NCBI GenBank assembly: GCA_019347855.1
Contig: JAHWKO010000003.1
Location: 1 to 62,357, forward strand
Reading direction: 5' to 3'
Length of the DNA: 62,357 bases
DNA from: Actinomycetota bacterium
GTDB lineage: Bacteria > Actinomycetota > Nitriliruptoria > Nitriliruptorales > JAHWKO01
Below, piece after piece: positions 20,592 through 29,411 of the stretch. Within the stretch, counting starts at the first letter, position 1; every line of letters begins with the position of its first letter. The notes beneath the pieces are model-generated. The model searched no databases. It saw only the letters and a program-made list of their open reading frames with translations, and had not been told where the DNA came from. Both the position numbers and the translations under genes were made by a program.

Positions 20592-21221
20592 TTACTTCTT
20601 GGAGCTCTCGAAGTAGGGGTCCGAGCCAGCCTCGTGGTCGGTGACGTCCTCGACCTGGTTGATCTCGGGCACCGCGTCGGTGATGGCGACCTCGATCCCC
20701 TGGCTCAGGGTGACCTTCGCGAGGCCGCAGCCCTGGCATCCGCCCATCATGCGGACGAACGCCGTGTCGCCCTCGACGCGCACGAGCTCGGCGCGCCCGC
20801 CGTGCGAGGCGATCGACGGGTTCACGACCGCGTCGAGCACCTGGGCGACACGCTGTGCGACGGGACCTGACAGGTCCGCGCCCTGCGACTCGGCGATCTG
20901 CGGGCTCGCCGGCGTGTTCGGGTTCGAAACGACGACGGCACCGTAGGTCGGGTCACCCTCGAGGGTGATCGTTGCGCCCCGCAGGTCGCCCGCCGAGCCC
21001 TCGGGGAACACCACCGGGACGTCGTCGTGGTGCTGGACCACGTGGTCGTCCCCGACCTCGGAGAGCGGGGCCAGGCGCAGCTCGTGCGTGTACTGACCGG
21101 CCTTGATGCCGGTGATCGAGACCCAGACCGCCAGGGAGGACGGATCATCGTTCTGCTCGAAGATCCGACGCACCTTGTCCCGGGCGTTCGGGGTCATCTG
21201 CACGATCGGTTCGTCGGTCAT
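20592..21221 (-). CDS. nfuA: NfuA-type iron-sulfur carrier (A-type-like plus NifU C-terminal domain)
   Basis: 209 residues. A degenerate A-type (HesB-like) domain (about 5-105) precedes an Nfu domain (about 125-200) whose CxxC is C162/C165 in GGCQGCGLAKVTL. These cysteines hold a 4Fe-4S cluster for delivery to target enzymes. The first domain lacks the cysteines of true A-type proteins, as in E. coli NfuA. It is divergent from the ATP-grasp gene with 51 nt between starts. Confidence 0.85.
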   Translation of the reverse strand: MTDEPIVQMTPNARDKVRRIFEQNDDPSSLAVWVSITGIKAGQYTHELRLAPLSEVGDDHVVQHHDDVPVVFPEGSAGDLRGATITLEGDPTYGAVVVSNPNTPASPQIAESQGADLSGPVAQRVAQVLDAVVNPSIASHGGRAELVRVEGDTAFVRMMGGCQGCGLAKVTLSQGIEVAITDAVPEINQVEDVTDHEAGSDPYFESSKK

Positions 21222-21260
21222 GTGAGACCACCCTCGGAGAACGGTTGCGGACGCACCTTG

Positions 21261-21266
21261 TACCGT
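21261..21266 (+). promoter_or_regulatory. Candidate -10 box (TACCGT) for a leaderless ATP-grasp mRNA
   Basis: TACCGT ends 6 nt before the GTG at 21273, which has no Shine-Dalgarno. This is the spacing expected if transcription begins at the start codon. Confidence 0.45.
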
Positions 21267-21272
21267 ACCGGT

Positions 21273-22493
21273 GTGTCCCGGATCCTCCTCATCCTGCCCT
21301 CCTCGACCTACCGGGCCACGGACTTCCTGGATGCGGCCCGTTCCGTCGGTGCCGAGATCATCGTGGCCTCCGACCAGCGCCAGACGATGAGCGACACCAT
21401 GGGCGACCGCGCGGTCGTGCTCGACCTCGACGACCCCGACCTCGCCGCGAAGCAGATCGTGGCCCACGCCGAACGGGTCGGGCTGGATGCGATCGTCGCG
21501 GTCGACGACCGGGGCGTGCTCCCGGCGGCGACGGCAGCCGGGCGGCTCGGCATGCCCCACAACCCCCCGGAAGCGGTGGCCGCCACCCGCGACAAGGCGA
21601 CGCTGCGGGACCGGCTCGACGGGCACGTCTCGCAACCGGCGTTCCGGGTCGCCCGTCCCGGCGACGACGTCGGGGCGCTCGCCGAGGCGGTGGAGCTGCC
21701 CTGCGTGGTGAAACCCGTCTCGCTGTCGGCGAGCCGCGGCGTGATCCGGGCGGACACGGCGGACGAGGCGATCGAGGCGGCGGACCGGATCCGGCACATC
21801 CTCTCTTGCTCCGACGGCGATCCCGAGGGACCGCTCCTGGTCGAGGCCTACGTCCCGGGGCGGGAGGTCGCGGTCGAGGGGCTCCTCCGGGGCGGCGTGC
21901 TCGACGTGCTGGCGATCTTCGACAAGCCCGACCCGCTCGAGGGCCCCTACTTCGAGGAGACGCTCTACGTCACCCCCTCCCGCCTGACGGGCGAGGTGCA
22001 GCAGCGGATCGTCGAGGTCACCGCGGATGCTGCGACCGCGATCGGGCTGCGCGAGGGGCCGATCCACGCCGAGGCGCGGGTGCGCCCCGACGGCGAGGTC
22101 GTGTTCCTCGAACTCGCGGCACGCTCCATCGGAGGGCTGTGCTCGCGGGCGCTGCGGTTCGGGCTGGGGGTGACCCTCGAGGAGATCCTTCTGCTGCACG
22201 CGTTGGGACGCACGCTGACCGATCTGAAGCGCGAGCCGGCCGCGTCGGGGGTGATGATGCTGCCGATCCCGCAGGCGGGAACGCTGCAGGGGGTCGACGG
22301 CCGGGACGAGGCCGGGGCCGTCGTCGGCATCGTCGGCTCCCAGATCACCGTCGCACCCGGCAGCGAGATCGAGCCGCTGCCGGAAGGGGACCGGTACCTC
22401 GGGTTCCTGTTCGCTCGGGGGGAGACCCCCGAGGACGTCGAGCGGTCGCTGCGCGAGGCAGCAGCCAGGCTGGATGTCCGGATCGAGCCGTGA
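21273..22493 (+). CDS. ATP-grasp domain protein (biotin carboxylase-like ligase)
   Basis: 406 residues. A Rossmann-like pre-ATP domain (VSRILLILPSS, ATDFLDAARSVGAEIIVASD) precedes an ATP-grasp core: LPCVVKPVSLSASRGV, LVEAYVPGREVAVEGLL and EVVFLELAARSIGG, the last carrying the Mg-binding Glu and Asn-equivalent. These enzymes couple ATP to ligation of a carboxylate with an amine or thiol. Many such stand-alone proteins ligate amino acids; the substrate is unknown. It may be coupled to the EamA transporter that follows. Confidence 0.82.
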   Translation: MSRILLILPSSTYRATDFLDAARSVGAEIIVASDQRQTMSDTMGDRAVVLDLDDPDLAAKQIVAHAERVGLDAIVAVDDRGVLPAATAAGRLGMPHNPPEAVAATRDKATLRDRLDGHVSQPAFRVARPGDDVGALAEAVELPCVVKPVSLSASRGVIRADTADEAIEAADRIRHILSCSDGDPEGPLLVEAYVPGREVAVEGLLRGGVLDVLAIFDKPDPLEGPYFEETLYVTPSRLTGEVQQRIVEVTADAATAIGLREGPIHAEARVRPDGEVVFLELAARSIGGLCSRALRFGLGVTLEEILLLHALGRTLTDLKREPAASGVMMLPIPQAGTLQGVDGRDEAGAVVGIVGSQITVAPGSEIEPLPEGDRYLGFLFARGETPEDVERSLREAAARLDVRIEP

Positions 22494-22515
22494 GCGACGC
22501 GACGGCGGCGAACGA

Positions 22516-23469
22516 GTGAGCGAGACGACGCACGACCGGCCGTCCGGGAGGCGGCTCGTCGAGACCGCCCACGGCAGCCGCCCCGAGGCCTTCGGCAGCG
22601 TGGAGTGGGGCCTGCTCTCCGGGGTCGCGCTGATCTGGGGCTCGTCGTTCCTCTGGATGGAGATCGGCCTCGAGGCGTTCTCGCCGACGGTGATCACGCT
22701 GGCGCGGATCGGCCTCGGGGCGCTGTCGCTGGCGGTCGTCCCGAAGGCCCGGGAGCCGATCGACCGCGAGGACTGGCCGCGGGTCGTGATCCTCTCGGTG
22801 GTGTGGATGGCGCTCCCGCTGCTGCTGTTCCCGATCGCCCAGCAGTGGGTGAGCTCAGCCGTGGCCGGGATGATCAACGGCGCCGTGCCCCTGTTCACCG
22901 CGCTGGTGTCGATCATCCTGCTGCGGACACTTCCCCGATCGAAGCAGCTGGCCGGACTGATCGTGGGCTTCCTGGGGGTCGTCGCGATCACCCTGCCCAA
23001 CGCCCGGGACCTGGACGCATCCGCTCTGGGAGCCGGGCTGCTGGTGCTGGCCGTCGCCTGCTACGGGGTCGCGACCAACGTGGCGGTGCCGCTCCAGCAG
23101 CGCTACGGAAGCCTCCCGGTCCTGATCCGGGCGCAGCTCGTCGCGCTCGCGCTGGTCGCCCCGTTCGGGCTGTGGGGGCTGCGCACCTCGACCTTCGAGT
23201 GGGGGCCGGCGCTGGCGATGGTCCCGCTGGGCGTGCTGTCGACGGGACTCGCGTTCGTGGCGATGACCAACCTGGTCGGGCGCGCCGGGGCATCGCGGGG
23301 CGCGGTGGCGATCTACTTCGTGCCGGTCGTGGCGATCATCCTCGGCATCGCGCTGCTCGGGGAGGAGGTCCACCCGCTGGCGCTCGGAGGGACCGCGCTG
23401 GTCCTGGTGGGCGCGTGGCTGACCTCACGCCGGGAGCTCCGAGCGGAGCCTCACACCAGCGAGCCGTAG
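22516..23469 (+). CDS. EamA/DMT-superfamily transporter
   Basis: About 317 residues with ten predicted membrane helices in two five-helix EamA repeats (LLSGVALIWGSSFLWMEIGL opens repeat one; a second begins near ALGAGLLVLAVACYGVATNV). Drug/metabolite exporters of this family expel amino acids or similar small molecules. It lies 22 nt after the ATP-grasp ligase, suggesting a ligase-exporter pair. The start is uncertain: GTG 22516 or ATG 22474, the latter overlapping the upstream gene. Confidence 0.85.
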   Translation: MSETTHDRPSGRRLVETAHGSRPEAFGSVEWGLLSGVALIWGSSFLWMEIGLEAFSPTVITLARIGLGALSLAVVPKAREPIDREDWPRVVILSVVWMALPLLLFPIAQQWVSSAVAGMINGAVPLFTALVSIILLRTLPRSKQLAGLIVGFLGVVAITLPNARDLDASALGAGLLVLAVACYGVATNVAVPLQQRYGSLPVLIRAQLVALALVAPFGLWGLRTSTFEWGPALAMVPLGVLSTGLAFVAMTNLVGRAGASRGAVAIYFVPVVAIILGIALLGEEVHPLALGGTALVLVGAWLTSRRELRAEPHTSEP

Positions 23470-24674
23470 AGCTCCGCGGTCCGCTCCGCCACGGCCGTCC
23501 ACGTGAAACGTTCCAGCACACGCTCTCGGCCGCGCTCCCCCATCCGGGCAGCCCGCTCGGGGTCATCCACGAGATCGCGGACGGCGTCAGCGAGGTCATG
23601 GGCGAACGCATGGGGATCGTCCGGGCCGAGGTCGTCCTCATCACCGAACCAGCCGCCCTCCCCCACACGTTCCACCGGCACCAGTCGACCCGTCTCGCCG
23701 TCCACCACGATCTCCGGGATGCCGCCGACGGCCGACGCGACGACCGCGGTGCCGCAAGCCATGGCCTCGAGGTTCACCAACCCGAACGGCTCGTAGACGG
23801 AGGGGCACACGAACACCGTGGCGTGCGACAGGATCGCGACGACCTCGCGCCTCGGCAGCATGTCCTCGATCCACACGACCCCGTGCCCTGGGCGTTCGGT
23901 CCGCAGCCGCTCCACCTTCGACCGGACCTCCTGCGCGATCCCTGGCGTATCCGGCGCCCCAGCCAGCAGCACCACCTGGACGTCCCGGGGGAACCCCGCG
24001 GCCGCGTCCAGGAGGTGGGTCACGCCCTTCTGGCGGGTGATCCGGCCGAGGAACACCACGGCGGGACGGTCCGGCGCGATGCCGTACCGGTCCAGCACGT
24101 CCGGATCGTCGACCGGCCGGTACACGTCCGGATCGATGCCGTTGTGGATCACGTGGATGCGCTCCGGGTCCACCTCCGGATAGCAACGCCGGATGTCGGC
24201 GGCCATGCCCTCGGACACGGCGATCACGGCGTGCGCGGCCTCGATCGCGGTGCGCTCGCAGAAGGACGACACCTCGTAGCCACCGCCCAGCTGCTCGCGC
24301 TTCCACGGCCGCATCGGCTCGAGACTGTGGGTGGTCATCACGTGGGGTCGACCGCGCAACAGCGCCCCGAGGTGGCCCGCGAGGTTCGCGTACCAGGTGT
24401 GGCTGTGGAGCAGGTCCACCTCACCGAGGTCGGCCGCGATCCGCAGGTCGGTGGACACGGCACGCAGCGCCGCGAGCTCCGGCGCGCCGCCATCCAGGGC
24501 CGGATCCGAACCGTAGGACCCGGCCACGAGCGGATCCTCGCGCGGGGCGCCGAAGCAGCTCACCTCCACCTCGACGTGCCGGGTCAACGCCGCGGCGAGG
24601 TGCTCCACGTGCACACCCGCGCCGCCGTACACCTCGGGCGGGTACTCCCGGGTGAGCAGGCCGACCCTCACCAC
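23451..24674 (-). CDS. glgA: Actinobacterial-type glycogen synthase / GT4 glycosyltransferase
   Basis: 407-residue GT-B enzyme: [22 protein letters not shown] at the N-terminus binds the donor, then [15 protein letters not shown] and the E-x7-E block [20 protein letters not shown]. This short form is the actinobacterial GlgA (GlgM) group, which uses ADP-glucose to make maltose-1-phosphate or glucan. The start GTG 24674 or 24671 overlaps the glgC stop, so it is coupled to glgC. Its 3' end overlaps the stop of the convergent EamA gene by 19 nt. Confidence 0.9.
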   Translation of the reverse strand: MVRVGLLTREYPPEVYGGAGVHVEHLAAALTRHVEVEVSCFGAPREDPLVAGSYGSDPALDGGAPELAALRAVSTDLRIAADLGEVDLLHSHTWYANLAGHLGALLRGRPHVMTTHSLEPMRPWKREQLGGGYEVSSFCERTAIEAAHAVIAVSEGMAADIRRCYPEVDPERIHVIHNGIDPDVYRPVDDPDVLDRYGIAPDRPAVVFLGRITRQKGVTHLLDAAAGFPRDVQVVLLAGAPDTPGIAQEVRSKVERLRTERPGHGVVWIEDMLPRREVVAILSHATVFVCPSVYEPFGLVNLEAMACGTAVVASAVGGIPEIVVDGETGRLVPVERVGEGGWFGDEDDLGPDDPHAFAHDLADAVRDLVDDPERAARMGERGRERVLERFTWTAVAERTAELYGSLV

Positions 24675-25924
24675 AGCGTCGCGTCCTCGGGCTCGGACAC
24701 CGGCGCGCCCTTGCCGATCACCACGACCCCGCCGTCCGAGACCGTGTAACGCTCCCGGTCACGGTCGTGGTCGACGCCGATCCGCGCCCCGTCCGGCACC
24801 ACCACGTTCTTGTCGATGATCGCGTTGCGCACCACCGCGTGCCGCCCGATCTCGACGTCGTGGAGGATCACGGAGTCCTCGACGGCCGCGTACGAGTGCA
24901 CGAACACGCCCGGCGAGATCACCGAGCGCCGGATCGTCGCGCCCGACACGATCACGCCGCCGCTGACCATCGAGTTCAGCGCCACGCCCTGGCGTCCGTC
25001 CTCCTCGAACACGAACTTCGCCGGCGGAAGCGACCCCGTCCACGTGTGGATCGGCCAGGACCGGTTGTAGAGGTTGAACACGGGGAAGACCGACACCAGG
25101 TCCATGTGCGCCTCGTAGTACGAGTCCAGGGTCCCGACGTCGCGCCAGTACGCCCGATCGCGGTCGGTCGCGCCGGGCACGTGGTTGGCACCGAAGTCGT
25201 ACACGTGGGCGTCGCCGTCCCCGACGATCGCCGTGACGATGTCGCCGCCCATGTCGTGGTCGCTGTCCTCGCGCTGGGCGTCACGCGTGACGTAGTCGAT
25301 GAGAGCCCCGGTGGAGAAGACGTAGTTCCCCATCGACGCGAGCACCTCACCGGGGGACCCGGGCACCTCAGGCGCATCGCGCGGCTTCTCGTGGAACGCG
25401 ACGATGCCGGTCCCGCTCTCCTCCACCTCGATCACCCCGTAGCGGTGAGCCTCCTCCCGCGGAACTCGGATGCCCGCCACCGTCACCGCCGCGCCGGTCT
25501 CCAGGTGCTGGGAGACCATCTGGCGCGGATCCATCCGGTAGATGTGGTCGGCGCCGAAGACCAGGCAGAGGTCGGGGCGCTCGTCGTGGATCAGGTTGAG
25601 GTTCTGGTAGATGGCGTCCGCCGACCCGGAGAACCACCGGGGGCCACGGCGCATCTGAGCCGGGACCGGCGTCACGTAGTTGCCGAGCAGCGGGGACAGC
25701 CGCCAGGTCTGCGAGAGGTGCCGGTCGAGGCTGTGGCTCTTGTACTGGGTGAGCACGACGATGCGCAGGTAGCCGCCGTTCACCAGGTTCGACAGCACGA
25801 AGTCGATCAGCCGGTAGACGCCACCGAACGGCACCCCCGGTTTGGCGCGGTCCGCGGTGAGCGGCGCGAGCCGACGCCCCTCTCCCCCGGCGAGGACGAT
25901 GGCGAGCACGTGCGGTTCGGCCAC
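24668..25924 (-). CDS. glgC: Glucose-1-phosphate adenylyltransferase
   Basis: 418 residues. The nucleotidyltransferase motif is [13 protein letters not shown] near the N-terminus, followed by [20 protein letters not shown] and [10 protein letters not shown], then a left-handed beta-helix with hexapeptide repeats. It makes ADP-glucose for the GlgA that follows. GTG 25924 is preferred to the in-frame GTG at 25969 because GGAGG lies 5 nt upstream and the length matches the family. Confidence 0.95.
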   Translation of the reverse strand: MAEPHVLAIVLAGGEGRRLAPLTADRAKPGVPFGGVYRLIDFVLSNLVNGGYLRIVVLTQYKSHSLDRHLSQTWRLSPLLGNYVTPVPAQMRRGPRWFSGSADAIYQNLNLIHDERPDLCLVFGADHIYRMDPRQMVSQHLETGAAVTVAGIRVPREEAHRYGVIEVEESGTGIVAFHEKPRDAPEVPGSPGEVLASMGNYVFSTGALIDYVTRDAQREDSDHDMGGDIVTAIVGDGDAHVYDFGANHVPGATDRDRAYWRDVGTLDSYYEAHMDLVSVFPVFNLYNRSWPIHTWTGSLPPAKFVFEEDGRQGVALNSMVSGGVIVSGATIRRSVISPGVFVHSYAAVEDSVILHDVEIGRHAVVRNAIIDKNVVVPDGARIGVDHDRDRERYTVSDGGVVVIGKGAPVSEPEDATLW

Positions 25925-26003
25925 CGTGACCTCCGTCAGCACGTCGGCGTCGGTGCGTCGAGCGGCCACCCTAGTCCCGTGGAGGACCCCGCCGGGGTGT
26001 GGC

Positions 26004-26009
26004 TACAGT
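26004..26009 (+). promoter_or_regulatory. Candidate -10 box (TACAGT) for the Asp-rich peptide operon
   Basis: TACAGT lies 36 nt before the TTG of the acidic peptide gene; a short hairpin (ACCCC/GGGGT) sits just upstream. No convincing -35. Confidence 0.35.
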
Positions 26010-26045
26010 GGAGCCGAACCCATCCGAAGACCCGAGGAGCCCATC

Positions 26046-26261
26046 TTGAGCACCCTCTCCGTGGACGAGAAGGACATCGACACCACCTTCACCGGCGCGC
26101 AGGCCGACACCACCGCGCAGGACCCCGACACTCAGGACGCCGACGGGACCGACGGCGACGCAGCCGACGCGACGGACGGCGACGCGTCCGACGGCGACGC
26201 GCTCGATGCCGCCGACGGCGACGCGGCCGACGGTGCCGACGCGGATGGCGAGGACGCCTGA
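26046..26261 (+). CDS. Asp-rich repeat peptide (possible modified-peptide precursor)
   Basis: 71 residues from TTG 26046, with GAGGAG about 6 nt upstream. The first ~30 residues (starting MSTLSVDEKDIDTTFTG) are mixed; the rest is a low-complexity Asp/Ala/Gly tract with DGDA four times, spaced 8, 5 and 8 residues. There are no Cys, Arg or aromatic residues in the tract. The JmjC/cupin gene starts 2 nt after its stop. A leader-plus-repetitive-core layout next to an oxygenase recalls precursors of ribosomally made modified peptides, but this is inference. It could also be an acidic tail protein or simple repeat drift. Confidence 0.6.
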   Translation: MSTLSVDEKDIDTTFTGAQADTTAQDPDTQDADGTDGDAADATDGDASDGDALDAADGDAADGADADGEDA

Positions 26262-26263
26262 CC

Positions 26264-27478
26264 TTGACCGCTCCCGAGGCACGCCCCGAGGGGGGCGCGC
26301 TCGGCCGGTGCGTCGGAGACGCCGCTTCGTTCCTGGAGGACGCCTACTCGCGGCGTCCGCACCTGCACCACGCCGGGGACGGTGCGTTCGACGACCTGTT
26401 GTCGATCGATGACGTCGACCGACTGCTCACGACCACCTCGCCGCGCGCCCCGGCGTTCCGGCTCGTCCGGGATGGGTCGGTGTTGCCGCGCGGGAGCTAC
26501 ACGCGCGGCGGCACCCTCGGCGGGCAGCGTCTGCGCGACCTCCCCGATGTCGGCCGCGTGCTGCGCCACGTCGAGGAGGGCGCGACCCTCGTCATGCAGG
26601 GGTTGCACCGGTACCACGAACCGCTCAGCCGGTTCTGCCGCGACCTCGAGCTGCGGCTCACCCAGCCGGTCCAGGCCAACGCCTACCTGACGCCGCCCGG
26701 CTCGGCTGGCCTCGACGTCCACCACGACACCCACGACGTGTTCGCCCTCCAGACCTACGGGCGCAAGCACTGGGTCGTCCACGAGCCGGCGGTCCGGGAC
26801 CCGCTGTCGTCGCAGCGCTGGTCCTCCGATGAGCACGAGGCGGGCTCACCCCTGCTCGACGTCGAGCTCGAGCCGGGCGACGCCCTCTACGTCCCTCGCG
26901 GCACCCCCCACGCCGCGGAGACCCTCGACGAACCCAGCCTGCACATCACGATCGGGATCCGGGCGACCACGTGGCACGACGTCCTCCGTGACGTCGTCGA
27001 GCTCGCGGCGGACGAGGTGGCGTTCCGCGAGGCACTCCCGGTGGGCTACGCGCATGACCCGGATGCGTTCGCGGCGGAGGTCGCGACGCGCCTGAAGCAG
27101 GCGGCCGCGTGGGTGGAGTCCGTGGACGCCGGCCGCGTCGCACGCCGCGCCGCCCGACGGTTCACCTCGAGCCGCCGACCGCTGCTGGACGGGCAGCTGC
27201 GACAGGTCCTCGAGCTGGACCACATCGGCGAGGACACGGTGCTCGAGCGGCGCCCCGGCACGGTCGCCCGTCTCGAGCGCGAGGACGACCGCGCCGTCCT
27301 CCACCTCGGCGATCGGACGGTGCGCTTCCCCGCCGCGCTCGCTCCCGTCCTGGGGCGGATCCTCGCTGCTGACCGGCTGACGGTGGGCGACCTCGACGAA
27401 CTCGATCCACACAGCCGGTCGGTCCTGGCGCGGCGCCTGGTCCGCGAGGGCCTGCTCGTCGCCCGCCCCGACGCATGA
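26264..27478 (+). CDS. JmjC/cupin_4-type 2-oxoglutarate oxygenase-like protein
   Basis: 404 residues. The Fe(II) triad is readable: H153-x-D155 in VHHDTHDVF and H216 in PRGTPHAAE, aligned with the H-x-D...H of RoxA/YcfD-type hydroxylases. GRKHWVVHEP follows the first motif as in that family. A C-terminal region (about 320-404) looks like a winged helix (LTVGDLDELDPHSRSVLARRL). Such enzymes hydroxylate ribosomal protein or peptide side chains. TTG 26264 is 2 nt after the peptide gene's stop; the 3' end overlaps the next gene as ATGA. Confidence 0.8.
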   Translation: MTAPEARPEGGALGRCVGDAASFLEDAYSRRPHLHHAGDGAFDDLLSIDDVDRLLTTTSPRAPAFRLVRDGSVLPRGSYTRGGTLGGQRLRDLPDVGRVLRHVEEGATLVMQGLHRYHEPLSRFCRDLELRLTQPVQANAYLTPPGSAGLDVHHDTHDVFALQTYGRKHWVVHEPAVRDPLSSQRWSSDEHEAGSPLLDVELEPGDALYVPRGTPHAAETLDEPSLHITIGIRATTWHDVLRDVVELAADEVAFREALPVGYAHDPDAFAAEVATRLKQAAAWVESVDAGRVARRAARRFTSSRRPLLDGQLRQVLELDHIGEDTVLERRPGTVARLEREDDRAVLHLGDRTVRFPAALAPVLGRILAADRLTVGDLDELDPHSRSVLARRLVREGLLVARPDA

Positions 27479-28389
27479 GCGAACGCTTCAGCTGCGCGCG
27501 GGCGTCGCTCGCGCGCGACGAGCCGCTGTACGCGACCGCGTCCACCGTCGCGCGGTGGATCGTCATCGAGCAGCCCGGACCGTGGGGCCGCGACGCGCTC
27601 CTGGAGAGCCGGCTGCCGGATGTCGCCGGCGAGGAGCTGCAAGCGCGAGCGCGGGACCTCCGGGCGCGGGTGATCCTGATGCGTCGCCACCGCGGTCGCG
27701 ATGCCGATCCGGACGTTCGCAGGATCTACGTGGCCCACACCGGCCCGCCGAACACCTGGATCGAGTCGTTCGAGTTGGACCGGCCGGGCGACCTGCTCGA
27801 CCTCGACCTGTCGGACCTCTCCGTAGGTCGGCGTGTGGGTGGCGACCGCGTCGACCACCCCGTCTACCTCACGTGCACGAACGGCTCGCACGACGTGTGC
27901 TGCGCCGAGTTCGGGCGGCCCGTGGCTGCCGCGATGGACGCGGCCCGCCCCGACCACGCGTGGGAGTGCTCGCACATCGGCGGCGACCGGTTCGCCGGCA
28001 ACGTCCTGATCCTGCCCGAGGGGCTGTACTACGGACGGGTCGGGCCGGACGACGCGGCGCAGCTCGCCGAGCTCCACGAGGGGGGCCGCCTGGACCTCGA
28101 GCGGTTCCGGGGACGGTCCTGCTACCCCTTCCTCCTCCAGGCCGCCGAGCACTTCCTGCGTGCCCAGTATGGCTACGACGGCATCGACGACGTGGTCCCG
28201 GTCGCCCGGCGGAAGGTCGATGACGGTGTCCACCGGGTGGACTTCCGGATGCCGCGCAGTACCCGGCTCTCCGTGACCGTCACCGTCAGACCGGACCCCG
28301 AGGGACATCTGCTCACGTGCCACGCCGACGGGCCGGCCTGCCCGCCGCGGTACGAGGTCCGAGCGATCGAGGCCGTGGATCCCGCGTAG
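27475..28389 (+). CDS. Sucrase/ferredoxin-like family protein (thioredoxin-fold, 2Fe-2S type)
   Basis: 304 residues with the family's signature cysteines C134, C142, C143 (LTCTNGSHDVCC) and C165 (WECSHIGGDRFAGN), then ILPEGLYYGRV. The fold is thioredoxin-like; the cysteines probably bind a 2Fe-2S cluster. The 'sucrase' label is historical and gives no reaction. ATG 27475 overlaps the JmjC stop by 4 nt, so the two are translationally coupled and may act together, for instance with this protein as electron carrier. Confidence 0.88.
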   Translation: MSERFSCARASLARDEPLYATASTVARWIVIEQPGPWGRDALLESRLPDVAGEELQARARDLRARVILMRRHRGRDADPDVRRIYVAHTGPPNTWIESFELDRPGDLLDLDLSDLSVGRRVGGDRVDHPVYLTCTNGSHDVCCAEFGRPVAAAMDAARPDHAWECSHIGGDRFAGNVLILPEGLYYGRVGPDDAAQLAELHEGGRLDLERFRGRSCYPFLLQAAEHFLRAQYGYDGIDDVVPVARRKVDDGVHRVDFRMPRSTRLSVTVTVRPDPEGHLLTCHADGPACPPRYEVRAIEAVDPA

Positions 28390-28400
28390 GGTTGGGGCGC

Positions 28401-28703
28401 ATGAAGGTCAGCGAGGTCATCGAGCACACGGCCGCCACGATCGTGGCGATCCCGGCCGTCTCCATCCTGCTCGATGTCCTCTTCCGGCTGCTCGGCGCTC
28501 GCGAGGACAACGTCATCGTGGACTACGTGCGGGAGGCCGCGGACCTCGCGATCCCCCGGGCCGCAGCCACCATGTTCACGGACCAGGCGCACTGGCAGAC
28601 GGCCACGATCGCGCTGGTCATCTACCTGATCGTCGGGATCGCCCTGGTGTACGCGATCCGGGGGCTCACCTCGGCGTTCGAGGCGCAGGACCGCACAGCC
28701 TGA
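28401..28703 (+). CDS. Small membrane protein, 100 aa
   Basis: Hydrophobic segments near residues 12-32 (ATIVAIPAVSILLDVLFRLLG) and 70-90 (IALVIYLIVGIALVYAI), with an amphipathic middle. I do not recognise the family. TAGGGT at 28387-28392, formed partly by the stop codon of the preceding gene, is placed like a -10 for a leaderless ATG at 28401; there is only a weak ribosome site. Confidence 0.65.
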   Translation: MKVSEVIEHTAATIVAIPAVSILLDVLFRLLGAREDNVIVDYVREAADLAIPRAAATMFTDQAHWQTATIALVIYLIVGIALVYAIRGLTSAFEAQDRTA

Positions 28704-28782
28704 GTGCCGCCAGTGCAGCACGGCGTCCCACCGCGCTCGGCGCAAGCACCACCCGTGCCCCTTCCCGCGGATACCTCCGCCT

Positions 28783-28820
28783 GTGAACGCGGAGCGCCAC
28801 ATGTGGCGCTCCCGGTTCAC
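28783..28820. repeat. Nested palindromic repeat, copy 3 (pair B)
   Basis: 38-bp element with GTGAAC/GTTCAC outer arms and the perfect inner AGCGCC ACATGT GGCGCT palindrome. Copy 4 begins 71 bp later. Confidence 0.95.
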
Positions 28821-28853
28821 AGGCCGGGGTGAACGGTCCGCACGATCGGGCTT

Positions 28854-28891
28854 GTGAACGCGCAACGCCGCATGTGGCGCTCCCGGTTCAC
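28854..28891. repeat. Nested palindromic repeat, copy 4 (pair B)
   Basis: Same element with an inner stem carrying changes (AACGCC GCATGT GGCGCT). It lies 20 nt past the stop of the DUF2203 gene. Confidence 0.92.
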
Positions 28892-28910
28892 AAGCTGCGT
28901 GCGGCGAGGG

Positions 28911-29276
28911 TTAGGGGTGCGGGAGGGGTTGGCGGCCGATGTAGCCGGTCTCGAGGGGGTGGTAGGTCGTGATCTCGTCCTCGCCCTCGCGCCAGCAGAG
29001 CAGGACCGTCTCGCCGTCGATCTCGGCGGGGAAGTCGAGGAGGGCCGGGGCGATGCCCTTCACCTGGATCCCCTCGTCGCGGAACCAACCCAGCGCCTCA
29101 TCGATCCGGGCCTCGAGCGCCTTGGCCTCGGGCACCCCGCCCTGGGCGGACTCCCCCGCGTTCACCGCCCGTGCGAGCTCGTGCAACTCGCGGGTCATGC
29201 CGACGACCCGCTCGAGGCGCTCGCGCGCCTCAGGCAGCATGTCGTTGGCCTCGGTCGGGGTGAAGGTTCGGTCCAT
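28911..29276 (-). CDS. DUF2203 family protein
   Basis: 121 residues opening MDRTFTPTEANDMLPEARERL, the DUF2203 signature; the second half includes GIAPALLDFPAEIDGETVLLCW and the YHPLETGYIGRQPL end. Function unknown. ATG 29276 has no ribosome site but a CATACT box 6 nt upstream, so a leaderless mRNA is likely. The start codon lies in a 21-bp inverted repeat. Confidence 0.82.
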   Translation of the reverse strand: MDRTFTPTEANDMLPEARERLERVVGMTRELHELARAVNAGESAQGGVPEAKALEARIDEALGWFRDEGIQVKGIAPALLDFPAEIDGETVLLCWREGEDEITTYHPLETGYIGRQPLPHP

Positions 29277-29291
29277 ACCCCGAGTATGGAC
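29271..29291. promoter_or_regulatory. Inverted repeat over the start of the DUF2203 gene
   Basis: 8-bp perfect arms GTCCATAC/GTATGGAC around CCCGA, covering both the start codon and the -10 (CATACT). Candidate operator, or a hairpin that hides the start in RNA. Confidence 0.45.
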
Positions 29292-29377
29292 GTCGAGAAG
29301 CCACCACACGGCCATCCGACCCTGGTGGGACGCGCAGGTTCCACCCGTCGACCGACGACGGACGGCTGGCCGCTCCG

Positions 29378-29383
29378 TAGCGT
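29378..29383 (+). promoter_or_regulatory. Candidate -10 box (TAGCGT)
   Basis: Lies 28 nt before the ATG of the secreted Pro-rich protein. Confidence 0.35.
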
Positions 29384-29411
29384 CTGAAAGACCTCGTCAG
29401 GGGAGGATGGG

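Noticed and set aside
22474..22518. ATG 22474 or a nine-codon GTG ORF at 22492 as the start of the EamA gene
   Set aside because: Neither has a clear ribosome site; the extra N-terminal residues are charged and unlike family members. The choice stays uncertain.
25924..25969. glgC starting at 25969
   Set aside because: No ribosome site, and an N-terminal extension unlike known GlgC; GTG 25924 has GGAGG at ideal spacing.
28704..28782. Additional palindrome copies before pair B
   Set aside because: No arms matching GTGAAC/GTTCAC found there.
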